A stretch of 64,000 nucleotides of DNA from positions 1,488,001 to 1,552,000 of the forward strand of contig NZ_AP022601.1 of NCBI RefSeq assembly GCF_010726765.1, read 5' to 3'. The position numbers were made by a program, and so were the translations under genes. Within the stretch, counting starts at the first letter, position 1; each line of letters begins with the position of its first letter. The notes under the pieces were generated by a model. The model did no database searches. It was not told where the DNA came from and was given only the letters and a program-made list of their open reading frames with translations. This DNA is from Mycobacterium gallinarum (GTDB taxonomy: Bacteria > Actinomycetota > Actinomycetes > Mycobacteriales > Mycobacteriaceae). This document shows, piece after piece, positions 9,302 to 16,717 of this stretch.

Positions 9302-9518
9302 TCCCACCGCCGACCGGTCACGACGTGCCTGGCTGCCCTGCCCGTGTTGCGACCACGCCACCACATGCGTGGAGTGCCATAAGCGCAAGAATTGCGCCGT
9401 CCATTGGCAGTACCTGCTGAGCAATAAGGGCACGGTGGTCCACCTGCAGTGCTCTGACTGCGGCTACCTGTGGTCGACCGATACGCGGAATCGAGCGCGG
9501 CGACGTCGCGCGGCCTGA
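9288..9518 (+). CDS. Small zinc-ribbon-like protein
   Basis: This 76-residue protein has several Cys pairs (CPCC, CVECH, then CSDCGY), suggesting one or two zinc knuckles, and a basic Arg-rich C terminus (RNRARRRRAA). It overlaps the preceding DUF6400-like gene by 14 bp in another frame and ends 4 bp from the convergent LysR gene. A nucleic-acid or redox role is possible but is not shown. Confidence 0.6.
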   Translation: MLPIDPTADRSRRAWLPCPCCDHATTCVECHKRKNCAVHWQYLLSNKGTVVHLQCSDCGYLWSTDTRNRARRRRAA

Positions 9519-9521
9519 CCG

Positions 9522-10442
9522 CTAGCCGCCCGCTTCGGGGCGAGGCCAGCGCGGCCGAGGCAGCGCCTGTCCCGGCGGTGGCCGCATCCGGTCCAGCACG
9601 GCTCGCAGCGGTGGCCAATCGGCGCGGCCACGGCGTGTCACCGCGTACGCGGTCAGCACTGCTTCGGGCGTAGGCAGCGGCAGCACCTTCACACCTCGAC
9701 TGGTCGGTCGCCCCATGGGCAACAGACCGACCCCGAACCCCGCCACGATCAGGTCTTCGACAAGGTCCAAGCTGTCGATCTCGTGCGCGATGCGCGGCGC
9801 GAAACCGGCGAGCGACGCCAAGGTGCGAACAGCGGTCTCGTCAGCTGTGTTGCGGGAGTTGACAATCCACGTCTGGTCCGCGAAGGCCGCGATATCCGCG
9901 GGTCCGTCGGGATACGTCGAGGGGACAGCCAGCCCCCACGTGATCGACCAGAGCGCCTCGGTCTGAAGCACCTGGTTTGGCGAGGCAGGAGCCAGGTTGT
10001 AGTCGTAGGTGAGTGCCAGATCCAGATCGTCGTCGGTCAGCAATGCGAAGGCTTCGATGGGTTCGTACTCGCTGATCACCAAGTTCACGTCCGGGTACTG
10101 TGCGGCGAGGTCGGCCACGATCGGCAGCAGCGACACCCGGATGCCGGTGGCAAATCCGCCCACGCGCACCGTGCCCGACGGCTCGGCGTCGGGATCGAGA
10201 TCCAGTCGGGCGCTGTCGATCGCTGCGAGGATCGTGACGGCGTGGTCAGCCAGTCGCAGCCCGGCGGGAGTCAGCCGCACCCGACGGCCGTCGGGCTCGA
10301 TCAGCTGTGCTCCCGTCTCCCTGGCGAGCGCGGCGATCTGCTGCGACACCGTCGATGTCGTCAGGTGGTGCGCATCGGCCACCGCCCGCATCGAGCCCAG
10401 ACGGGAGAGCGACAGGAGGAGTTGGAGCCGCCGGGTGTCCAC
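9522..10442 (-). CDS. LysR-family transcriptional regulator
   Basis: This 306-residue regulator has an N-terminal winged helix (residues 1-62, TRRLQLLLSLSRLGSMRAVADAHHLTTSTVSQQIAALARE) and a periplasmic-binding-type effector domain (about 85-290). GTG 10442 was chosen as start because it opens the canonical HTH and follows a 31-bp palindrome. A related palindrome precedes the EamA exporter gene 1.9 kb away, so it probably controls both itself and that exporter. The C terminus is Pro/Arg-rich and probably disordered. Confidence 0.9.
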   Translation of the reverse strand: MDTRRLQLLLSLSRLGSMRAVADAHHLTTSTVSQQIAALARETGAQLIEPDGRRVRLTPAGLRLADHAVTILAAIDSARLDLDPDAEPSGTVRVGGFATGIRVSLLPIVADLAAQYPDVNLVISEYEPIEAFALLTDDDLDLALTYDYNLAPASPNQVLQTEALWSITWGLAVPSTYPDGPADIAAFADQTWIVNSRNTADETAVRTLASLAGFAPRIAHEIDSLDLVEDLIVAGFGVGLLPMGRPTSRGVKVLPLPTPEAVLTAYAVTRRGRADWPPLRAVLDRMRPPPGQALPRPRWPRPEAGG

Positions 10443-10444
10443 CG

Positions 10445-10475
10445 CACGATTGTTCACGATTCGTGAACAATCGTG
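10445..10475. promoter_or_regulatory. 31-bp perfect palindrome, LysR autoregulatory operator
   Basis: The arms CACGATTGTTCACGA (10445-10459) and TCGTGAACAATCGTG (10461-10475) are perfectly complementary around one T. It begins 3 bp upstream of the LysR GTG start, so binding would directly block LysR expression. The core TTCACGA-T-TCGTGAA has the T-N11-A form of LysR sites. Confidence 0.7.
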
Positions 10476-10537
10476 ACCATTTAGGCCTGGTTGCGGGGAG
10501 GCCGCCGTCGGTAGGGAAGTGGTCCGGAAAAGAAAGC

Positions 10538-10575
10538 GCGGCACGCGAGCGACGGGGGGACCGCTCGCGTGCCGC
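10538..10575. terminator. Strong 14-bp hairpin, terminator-like
   Basis: The arms GCGGCACGCGAGCG (10538-10551) and CGCTCGCGTGCCGC (10562-10575) form a perfect 14-bp GC stem with a 10-nt loop and no U tract. No intact gene ends just before it on either strand. It could be the remaining terminator of a lost gene or part of the regulatory region. Confidence 0.45.
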
Positions 10576-11310
10576 CTCACTGAGTGGTTCAGCTGCGACC
10601 ATCTCCGCGGCTGCGACCGCCGCCCTGCAAGCCATCGGGGGCGTGACTCTTCGGGGTACTGGTCACAGCACTCTGAAAGTAAGCCAGGCCGATAAGAAGA
10701 ACCTGTCGACCGGCTAGGAAGTTCCTGTGTACAGGCCTGCGTCGAGATTCTGAGATGCCGCCGTGACGGTTCGTCGGTCAGGAGCCGATACTATCTGGAT
10801 CCCAACAATACTGCAGTGCAACGCAATTGACTTCGACTTGACTCCCGCTGAGTTCAAACTCCTTGAAACCAGCCCGCGTACAACGTCGCGGCGAAGGTCA
10901 TACAGAGCGCCAATGCCACACACAGGTCACGCCAATGTCCATGAGGCAACGTACACGCATCAGCACGGTCTGGAAGTAGTAGCGGCTATACGGAGGTTCG
11001 GTGGCGAGTGTTGAGCAAGCGGATCCTCCGGATTGCCGAAGATCTTTGAGCCGCATTCCACCCGTGCCCTAGATGGCGCGATGCTGCGCGTGGAGATCGT
11101 TCTCAGAAGTAGCATCCCAACGAAGTCGTACGCGATCGTAATGTTCTGTTCAGCAACACTATTCATGACCCACCGCTCTGCCCACGCTCACGCAGGAGGC
11201 GCCCATAGGAAACTAGTGCAACATCCGAGTACCAAGAAATATTGATCACTGTCGACGATGACTTGGGCGATTGCTCCTGTCGTCGAGGCAAATTCACATG
11301 GGAGTGTCAA
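10576..11310. other. Gene-poor stretch between LysR and the first secreted protein
   Basis: Apart from the fragment at about 10763-10920, I see no convincing gene here. Base composition is visibly less GC-biased than in the neighbours and codon position bias is lost, consistent with decayed or acquired DNA. The last 70 bases before 11311 should contain the promoter of the secreted-protein gene. Confidence 0.5.
10763..11014 (+). pseudogene. Possible decayed fragment of an OmpR/PhoB-type response regulator
   Basis: The frame begins TVRRSGADT and then reads AIDFDLTPAEFKLLE, which closely resembles the start of the winged-helix domain of OmpR/PhoB regulators (hDLTPxEFxLLE). After that the similarity fades quickly (SPRTTSRRRSYR could be the remains of the R-V-x-S-R-x-x-L turn). 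No receiver domain is found. The rest of the frame is not recognisable, so this is at best a short relic. Confidence 0.3.
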
Positions 11311-11628
11311 ATGTCGACAAATAGTTCTCCGGCGCGCCGCATCATCGGACGGGTGGCAGCCGTGGCCGCAGCGACCGGCGTGCTCGCCGGCTTCGGAATG
11401 GCAACTGCGACTGCGCAACCGCCGCCGTGCCCCCCAGGGGCCCCATGCGTCGGCGGCCCAGGTCCGGGCGGCCCAGGTCCGGGCGGCTTCGGTCCCGGCG
11501 GTCCCGGGCTTGGCGCTCCGGGTTTGCCACCGCCGGGACCTGGTATGGGGCCGATCGGACCAGGCCCGGGCCTGCCGCCGCCGCCGCCTCAGCCGTGTCC
11601 ACCCTTTGTTCCGTGCCCACCGAGATGA
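11311..11628 (+). CDS. Gly/Pro-rich secreted protein
   Basis: This 105-residue protein has a Sec signal peptide (about residues 1-36: basic start, hydrophobic VAAVAAATGVLAGFGMATATAQ). The mature part is almost entirely GPG/GGPG and proline runs, with Cys pairs near both ends (CPPGAPC and CPPFVPCPP). ATG 11311 follows GGAG at 11301. It belongs to the broad class of small mycobacterial secreted proteins of unknown function. A hairpin terminator follows at 11681. Confidence 0.7.
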   Translation: MSTNSSPARRIIGRVAAVAAATGVLAGFGMATATAQPPPCPPGAPCVGGPGPGGPGPGGFGPGGPGLGAPGLPPPGPGMGPIGPGPGLPPPPPQPCPPFVPCPPR

Positions 11629-11680
11629 CAGGAAGTCAGAGCTTTTCGAACCCGCACTGATCCTGGATCACCTTGCCATG

Positions 11681-11713
11681 CAGTCCGTCGCGCGGATGTC
11701 GCGCGACGGACTG
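11681..11713 (+). terminator. Hairpin terminator after the Gly/Pro-rich secreted protein
   Basis: CAGTCCGTCGCGC (11681-11693) pairs perfectly with GCGCGACGGACTG (11701-11713) around a 7-nt loop, followed by a short T run. It lies 52 bp after the stop codon. Confidence 0.65.
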
Positions 11714-11847
11714 TTTGCGTCAGCGCATGCAAGATCCCGGCCCCAACAGGACACAGCTAGCACCTAGGGTATCCATCGAGAAGTCCAATACTTCGCTCCT
11801 AGCATTCGGGTTGGCAAACCACGCCGCACGAAAAGGGAGCTGAGGGA

Positions 11848-12162
11848 ATGAATTTCAAACGAACCGTCGGGGCGTCGATACTGGCTGGAGGCGTCGCCAT
11901 CGCTGGAGTGCTGGGTGTCGGACTCGGCTCCGCGACCGCGCAACCCGCTGGCTGCGGGGCACCGAACTCACCGGCCTGTGGGCCCAATCAACCTGGAAGG
12001 CCCAGCCAACCCGGAGGGCCCAATTGGCAGGCGCGGGGCATCGACCAGGGTCGTCAGGATCACCAGCCATTCAACTGGAATGGCCAGCAGGTGACACCGA
12101 TCCCGGCCGGGAACGGTCAGGGATGGTGCTTTTGGGCTCTCGGACAATGGATTCCGCTGTGA
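11848..12162 (+). CDS. Small secreted mycobacterial protein
   Basis: This 104-residue protein has a clear Sec signal peptide (residues 1-31, MNFKRTVGAS...GSATAQ). The mature part has a Cys/Pro/Asn/Gly-rich segment (CGAPNSPACGPNQPGRPSQPGG) and an aromatic C terminus (GQGWCFWALGQWIPL). A purine-rich ribosome-binding region (GGGAGCTGAGGGA) precedes the ATG. No domain of known function is recognised. It shares its general design, though not its sequence, with the upstream secreted protein. Confidence 0.75.
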   Translation: MNFKRTVGASILAGGVAIAGVLGVGLGSATAQPAGCGAPNSPACGPNQPGRPSQPGGPNWQARGIDQGRQDHQPFNWNGQQVTPIPAGNGQGWCFWALGQWIPL

Positions 12163-12206
12163 CAGTGCTGGGCTGAGCACAGCACACAACTCGTGTTATG
12201 CGAAAC

Positions 12207-12245
12207 GGCCACGGCTACTGGAACAGAGTTCCGGTAGCCGTGGCC
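12207..12245 (+). terminator. Strong hairpin terminator
   Basis: GGCCACGGCTACTGGAAC (12207-12224) pairs with GTTCCGGTAGCCGTGGCC (12228-12245) with one G-T wobble and a 3-nt loop, followed by an AT-rich stretch (ATTTCATT). It terminates the secreted-protein gene and insulates the following EamA promoter. Confidence 0.8.
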
Positions 12246-12332
12246 ATTTCATTCGCACGCTTTCTACGGTCGCAGTTCAGGCGTGCGTGCGCTGGTCTAC
12301 CGGACGACCTTCGGTCTCGGTAACAGTTCCGG

Positions 12333-12359
12333 CGATTATTCACGATTCGCGAACGGTAT
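12333..12359. promoter_or_regulatory. LysR-type operator in front of the EamA exporter gene
   Basis: This 27-bp site shares about 20 of 27 positions with the core of the palindrome at 10445-10475, including the uninterrupted TTCACGATTCG followed by YGAAC. It lies 53-79 bp upstream of the exporter start, an appropriate distance for LysR activation. Confidence 0.6.
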
Positions 12360-12411
12360 GTCCATGAAAATCACGTGGACGTGAACGGTTCCGGTCCCGT
12401 TCAATGCATGT

Positions 12412-13284
12412 GTGACCACAAACCAGGCGCGCACCGGGGCCTTCATGGCGTTGGGTTCGATGCTCTGCGTCCAGTTGGGTCTTGCGATCGCGGTGACGCT
12501 GATCGACGACATCGGAGTCGAAGGCGCGGCGTGGCTGCGGCTGGCGTGGGCCGGCATCCTGCTGCTGCTCATTGTGCGGCCGAAGCGTTCGGCGTTCACC
12601 CGGTCGAGCTTTCTGATGTGCGTCGTGCTCGGCGTGGTCACTGCGGCCATCACGCTGCTGTTCATGGCGGCCCTGGACCGGATTCCGCTGGGCACGGCCA
12701 GCGCCATCGAGTTCCTCGGCCCGCTGTGCGTCGCGGTGGCTCATGGCAAGGGCAGGCACCGCTTCGTGTGGCCGGGCCTCGCCGCGGTCGGCGTGGTGTT
12801 GCTGACCCAGCCCTGGGCGGGCGTCATTGACCCCGTCGGTGTCCTGTTCGCGCTCAGCGCGGCGGTGTGCTGGGCCACCTACATCCTGCTGACCCAGCGC
12901 GTCGGCGATCAGGTCGCGGGCATCAGCGGACTCGCGGTGTCGATGCCCGTCGCCGGCCTGGTGGCCACCGCGACGGTCGGACCCGCGGTGTTCGAGCGGA
13001 TGACGCTCGAAATCCTCCTGATCGGCATCGGTCTCGCGATCCTGCTGCCGGTGGTGCCGTTCGCGCTGGAACTGTTGGCGCTACGCCGCTTGACGACGGC
13101 CGCGTTCGGCACGCTGATGGCGCTCGAGCCCGCGTTCGCGATGATCGTCGGCCTCATCGTGCTGCATCAGATGCCCGGTATCGCGGGGGCGGTCGGGATC
13201 ACCGTCGTGGTGGCGGCCGGGATCGGCGCCGCCCGTAGTGGGGCGCGCACGCCGTCGCCCGTGCCCGCCGAGGTGAACTCCTAG
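12412..13284 (+). CDS. EamA/RhtA-type drug/metabolite exporter
   Basis: This 290-residue protein has ten hydrophobic helices in two EamA repeats, including [16 protein letters not shown] and [16 protein letters not shown] in the first and [17 protein letters not shown] in the second. The pattern is that of RhtA-like amino-acid/metabolite exporters. It starts at GTG 12412. A LysR-type site just upstream ties it to the LysR gene at 9522-10442. The substrate is unknown. Confidence 0.88.
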   Translation: MTTNQARTGAFMALGSMLCVQLGLAIAVTLIDDIGVEGAAWLRLAWAGILLLLIVRPKRSAFTRSSFLMCVVLGVVTAAITLLFMAALDRIPLGTASAIEFLGPLCVAVAHGKGRHRFVWPGLAAVGVVLLTQPWAGVIDPVGVLFALSAAVCWATYILLTQRVGDQVAGISGLAVSMPVAGLVATATVGPAVFERMTLEILLIGIGLAILLPVVPFALELLALRRLTTAAFGTLMALEPAFAMIVGLIVLHQMPGIAGAVGITVVVAAGIGAARSGARTPSPVPAEVNS

Positions 13285-13297
13285 CTACGCTCGTCGT

Positions 13298-13645
13298 ATG
13301 GCAAGCGGATTTTACGGTTCACCGATCGTCGGCCTCATGAACAAGATGTTCGTCGCGCTCATCGATGCGCCCCTCGTCGGACCGGTGGTGCGGCGCGGCA
13401 TGATCAACATCCGCTATGTCGGACGACGTTCCGGCAAGACCATCGAGACCCCGATCGGCTACCGGCGCACCGACGACGGAATCGTCATCAACGTGATGTC
13501 ACCGGACAACAAGACGTGGTGGCGCAACTTCCTCGGCGACGGCGGCCCCATCACCCTGCTGAAGTTCGACGGCAATGACCGTACCGGTCACGCCGTCGCC
13601 AGCCGCGACGCCAACGGGCGCGTGTCGGTCGCCGTCAAGCTCTAG
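13298..13645 (+). CDS. F420-binding nitroreductase-like (DUF385) protein
   Basis: This 115-residue protein resembles the deazaflavin (F420)-dependent nitroreductase / DUF385 split-barrel family. The segment IRYVGRRSGKTIETPIGYRR is the typical first strands, and WWRNFLGDGGPITL the helix and strand that follow. It is shorter than Ddn-type enzymes (about 140-150 aa) and lacks their N-terminal arm. It lies 13 bp after the EamA gene and may be co-transcribed. Enzymatic activity is inferred only. Confidence 0.75.
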   Translation: MASGFYGSPIVGLMNKMFVALIDAPLVGPVVRRGMINIRYVGRRSGKTIETPIGYRRTDDGIVINVMSPDNKTWWRNFLGDGGPITLLKFDGNDRTGHAVASRDANGRVSVAVKL

Positions 13646-14491
13646 TCAGCCCTCGAACCTCTTGCGTCGCAGCAGTGTTCCTGCTGCCAGCAGAATGAGG
13701 CTGATCACCAGGATCGCGGTCGCGAGCACGTTGATCTGAGGCGGCACCGCGGCCTTGACTGCCGCGTTCACATACAACGGATACGTCACCGTGGATCCGC
13801 TGACGAAATACGTGATGATGAAGTCGTCCAGCGACAGCGCGAACGACAACATCGCCGCGGCAACGATGCCCGGAATGATCAGCGGCAACGTCACTTTGAA
13901 GAACGTACGCAAGGGGCTGGCGCCGAGATCCATCGAGGCATCCTCCAGGGTCCAATCAAAGCCACGGACCCGCGCCCGCACGGTCATCGCGATGAAGCTG
14001 ACCTCGAAGGCGATGTGTGCAATAAGGATCGTCGTGTATCCCGCGGCCCAACCGAAGTCGAGGAACAGCGTCAGCAGCGCGGCACCCATCACGACTTCCG
14101 GAGCGGTCAGCGGAAGGATCAGGAAGGTGTCGACGGCCTTCTGCCCCCGCCACCGTTGCCGAACCAGCGCGATCGCCACCAAGGTTCCGAGCACCAACGC
14201 GACCGCGGTCGAAATGGCCGCGACCTCGAGACTCAAAATCAGCGCTTCGGTCAGCGGTGGAAACTTGAACGGGTCGGCCCAGTTTTCCAGCGTGAAACCC
14301 TGCCAGGTGTAGTTGAACTTGCCTGCGGGTTTGTTGAACGAGAACAGGATGATCACGAAGATCGGCAGGAACAAGTAGAGCAGCACCAAGCCGGCGACCA
14401 CCCGCAGCAGGAGATCGCCCCACCGCGGATTGCCCTTGACGGTCTTCGCCGGTTTCGGGCTGGTGGCCGACTGGATGGCGGCAACGGTCAT
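13646..14491 (-). CDS. potC: Polyamine-type ABC transporter permease (PotC class)
   Basis: This 281-residue inner-membrane permease has six helices. Its cytoplasmic EAA loop (LEDASMDLGASPLRTFFKVTLPLIIPGIVAAAMLSF) couples to the ATPase. LDDFIITYFVSG and the overall layout match PotC/YdcV permeases for spermidine/putrescine. ATG 14491 has AAGGAGG 8-13 bp upstream. It should be the last gene of the leftward operon but is cut off from potB by a tnpB element, so its expression now depends on read-through or a new promoter. Confidence 0.9.
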   Translation of the reverse strand: MTVAAIQSATSPKPAKTVKGNPRWGDLLLRVVAGLVLLYLFLPIFVIILFSFNKPAGKFNYTWQGFTLENWADPFKFPPLTEALILSLEVAAISTAVALVLGTLVAIALVRQRWRGQKAVDTFLILPLTAPEVVMGAALLTLFLDFGWAAGYTTILIAHIAFEVSFIAMTVRARVRGFDWTLEDASMDLGASPLRTFFKVTLPLIIPGIVAAAMLSFALSLDDFIITYFVSGSTVTYPLYVNAAVKAAVPPQINVLATAILVISLILLAAGTLLRRKRFEG

Positions 14492-14504
14492 CGAAGCCTC
14501 CTTG

Positions 14505-15841
14505 CACTGAACGCACCGGACTTCGGTGCGGTAAGGGAACCGGTGACTAGGTGCGCTGGTGTGCAACGTCGGGGGCTGTCGGTGTCGGTGGTTATGGTGC
14601 GGCTATGTCGCGGTTCCGATTGGTGCCGACTCCGGAGCAGGAGCAGGAGCTGTTGGCTCATTGCCGGGATGCGCGGTACGTCTGGAATTTGGCGGTGGAG
14701 CAGCAGCGGCATTGGCAGCCGGGGCGCAAGGCTCCCGGCTATCTGGAACAGGCTGCGCAGTTGACCGAGGCACGGGCCGAGTATTCGTGGCTTCGTGCTG
14801 GGAGTCAGACGGCGCAGCAGCAGGCGCTGCGAGATTTCACACAAGCGATGAAGTACTTCTTTAACGGCACGCATCGTCGCCCGACATGGCGTAAAGCCGG
14901 TGTGCACGAGGGGTTTCGACAGGTCGGCTTGAGACCGCATCACGTCGAGAAGCTGAACCGTCGTTTCGGTCGGGTCTGGATTCCCAAGGTGGGGTGGGTG
15001 CGGTTTCGGCTGTCGCGCCCGGTGCCAGTCGGTGTCAAGTCCTACCGGGTAACGCGAGATCGGGCCGGCCGCTGGCATATCGCGTTCGCACACATTCCAG
15101 ACCCGGTCGCCGGGCCGCGCGACGGGAGTGTGGTCGGAATTGACCGCGGCGTTGCTGTGTCGGCCGCCCTGTCCACCGGCGAACTGCTGCGTGCCCCGAA
15201 TCTGACGTCGGGCGAAGCGAAGCGGTTGAAGGTATTGCAGCGGCGGCTCGCCCGGGCCAAGCCATGCTCCAACCGTCGCGGAAAGACGAAACGGGCGATC
15301 GCCAAGCTGAGAGCCCGTGAGAGGGACCGACGTAAGGACTGGGTCGAGAAAACGACGACTGACCTCGCGCGGTGCTTCGACGTGATCAGAATCGAAGCCC
15401 TTGACGTGCGGGCGATGACGCGCTCCGCGCGCGGCACCGTCGAACAACCTGGCGCGCGAGTCGCCCAAAAGCGTGGACTTAACCGCGCGATCAGCCAAAA
15501 CGGTTGGGGGCTCCTCGCCACACGTTTGCAGCACAAGGCTTTTGGCCGGGTCGAGCAGATCCTGGCCGCATACACGTCGCAACGCTGTTCCGAATGCGGG
15601 CACGTCGCACCCGAGAACCGCAAGAGCCAAGCGGTCTTCGAGTGCCAAGCCTGCAACGCTGGACAGTGCAACGCCGACGTCAATGCTGCACGCAACATCG
15701 CCGCCGGACGGGCGGTGACAGCACGGGGAGACCTCGCCAGAAGGCGGTCTGCGAACCGTGAACCTCAACTCGCTACTCCTGCCGCATAGGTGGATGGGAT
15801 GGGGTTGAAATTCCCGGACATCAGTCCGAGGAGGGCGTCAA
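14505..15841. mobile_element. IS200/IS605-type element carrying only tnpB (IS1341-like)
   Basis: The element contains an intact tnpB and no tnpA. Both ends carry a related imperfect palindrome: the left one at 14513-14529 (GCACCGGACTTCGGTGC) and the right one at 15815-15828 (CGGACATCAGTCCG), sharing CCGGACWTCRGT with TGAA upstream and AGGG downstream. These are the subterminal hairpins expected for this family, which makes no target duplication. The right end is probably the TCAA at 15838-15841; the left end is uncertain within about 14490-14512. Mobilisation would need a TnpA from elsewhere. Confidence 0.75.
14605..15789 (+). CDS. tnpB: TnpB, RNA-guided nuclease of IS200/IS605 elements
   Basis: This 394-residue TnpB appears complete. 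RuvC residues are D180 (in VVGIDRG), E264 (in IRIEALDVRAM) and D358 (in CNADVNAARNI). The zinc finger is C328-x2-C331 with C347-x2-C350. The N-terminal part (RLVPTPEQEQELLAHC) is the usual WED/REC start. TnpB uses an RNA made from the element's right end to cut DNA next to a short motif, which favours element retention. ATG 14605 fits the family start. It is transcribed against the surrounding pot operon. Length is near the family norm (about 380-410). Confidence 0.9.
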   Translation: MSRFRLVPTPEQEQELLAHCRDARYVWNLAVEQQRHWQPGRKAPGYLEQAAQLTEARAEYSWLRAGSQTAQQQALRDFTQAMKYFFNGTHRRPTWRKAGVHEGFRQVGLRPHHVEKLNRRFGRVWIPKVGWVRFRLSRPVPVGVKSYRVTRDRAGRWHIAFAHIPDPVAGPRDGSVVGIDRGVAVSAALSTGELLRAPNLTSGEAKRLKVLQRRLARAKPCSNRRGKTKRAIAKLRARERDRRKDWVEKTTTDLARCFDVIRIEALDVRAMTRSARGTVEQPGARVAQKRGLNRAISQNGWGLLATRLQHKAFGRVEQILAAYTSQRCSECGHVAPENRKSQAVFECQACNAGQCNADVNAARNIAAGRAVTARGDLARRRSANREPQLATPAA

Positions 15842-15857
15842 ACCAGATCCTCCGTAC
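15715..15857 (+). ncRNA. Candidate right-end (omega) guide RNA of the tnpB element
   Basis: In this family the guide RNA is made from the 3' end of tnpB plus the right end, and the bases just outside the element act as guide. Here the right end has a TTGAA box (15805-15809), a hairpin (15815-15828), then GAGGAGGGCGTCAA to 15841. The following bases, starting ACCAGATCC, belong to the 3' end of potB and would be the guide. The 5' boundary is a guess from known examples. Confidence 0.4.
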
Positions 15858-16713
15858 CCATCGCCCGCGTGTACATCAGCACTCCACCCAGAATGATGAG
15901 CATCAACACCAGGCTCAGCGCCGCCGCGGCCGGGTAGTCCTTGACGACCAGGAACTGCTTCTGGATAACGTTGCCGATCATCGTGGTCTGTGTACTCCCC
16001 AGGTAGTCGGCGTTGATGAAGTCGCCGACCGACGGGATGAAGACCAGCATGCTTCCCGCCAGCACGCCCGGCATCGACAGCGGCAGGATGACTTTCGTGA
16101 AGCTACGGACGTTCGACGAGTACAGATCCTTGGACGCCTCGATCAGCCGTGGATCGATCTTCTCGAGGCTGACGTAGAGCGGCAGGATCATGAAGATGAT
16201 CCAGTTGTAGGTGAGCCCGCCGATCACCGCCCAGCTGGTGGACAGCAGCCGGCCCTCCTCGGGCAGCAGTCCGATGGTGCCGAGCGTCTGGACCAGCCAG
16301 CCCTCGTCAGCCAGGATCGTCTTCCAGGCGATGGTGCGGATCAGGAACGTGACGAAGAACGGCAGGATCACCAGACCGAGGATCAGGTTTTTGAACCGTC
16401 CCGCCTTGAACGCGATGACGTATGCCAGCGGAAACGCCAGCACCAGACACAGCAGGGTAGCCGCCAAGGCATAACCGAACGACCGCAGAATCTGATCGCG
16501 GTACTGGCTGAATGCTTCGAAGTAGTTGTTGAAGCCCCACGCGAATTCGAGCGTGGGCATGTACACCGAACCGCCCGACGACGACAAAGACGTCTTCGCC
16601 AGCGTGAAGAACGGCACCACGAAGAAGATTCCGAGGTACACGAGCGCCGGCAGGACCATCAGATACGGAGCGATCTTGCTCCGCTGCCGCCCGCTGGTGG
16701 CTACACCCGCCAT
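15838..16713 (-). CDS. potB: Polyamine-type ABC transporter permease (PotB class)
   Basis: This 291-residue permease has six helices with the conserved pattern of PotB/YdcU proteins. ILPFFVTFLIRTIAWKTIL, the EAA loop (LIEASKDLYSSNVRSFTKVILPLSMPGVLAGSMLVFIPSVGDF) and YPAAAALSLVLMLII are all present. It starts 4 bp after the stop of the binding-protein gene. The stop codon (TGA, bases 15838-15840) coincides with the TCAA end of the tnpB element, so the original last codons may have been altered by the insertion. Confidence 0.9.
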   Translation of the reverse strand: MAGVATSGRQRSKIAPYLMVLPALVYLGIFFVVPFFTLAKTSLSSSGGSVYMPTLEFAWGFNNYFEAFSQYRDQILRSFGYALAATLLCLVLAFPLAYVIAFKAGRFKNLILGLVILPFFVTFLIRTIAWKTILADEGWLVQTLGTIGLLPEEGRLLSTSWAVIGGLTYNWIIFMILPLYVSLEKIDPRLIEASKDLYSSNVRSFTKVILPLSMPGVLAGSMLVFIPSVGDFINADYLGSTQTTMIGNVIQKQFLVVKDYPAAAALSLVLMLIILGGVLMYTRAMGTEDLV

Positions 16714-16717
16714 CCGA

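Noticed and set aside
14488..15768. Long open frame on the strand opposite tnpB
   Set aside because: It is an antisense shadow of a clearly conserved tnpB; it has no recognisable motif and its composition (Arg/Ser/Thr/Pro) is that of a shadow frame.
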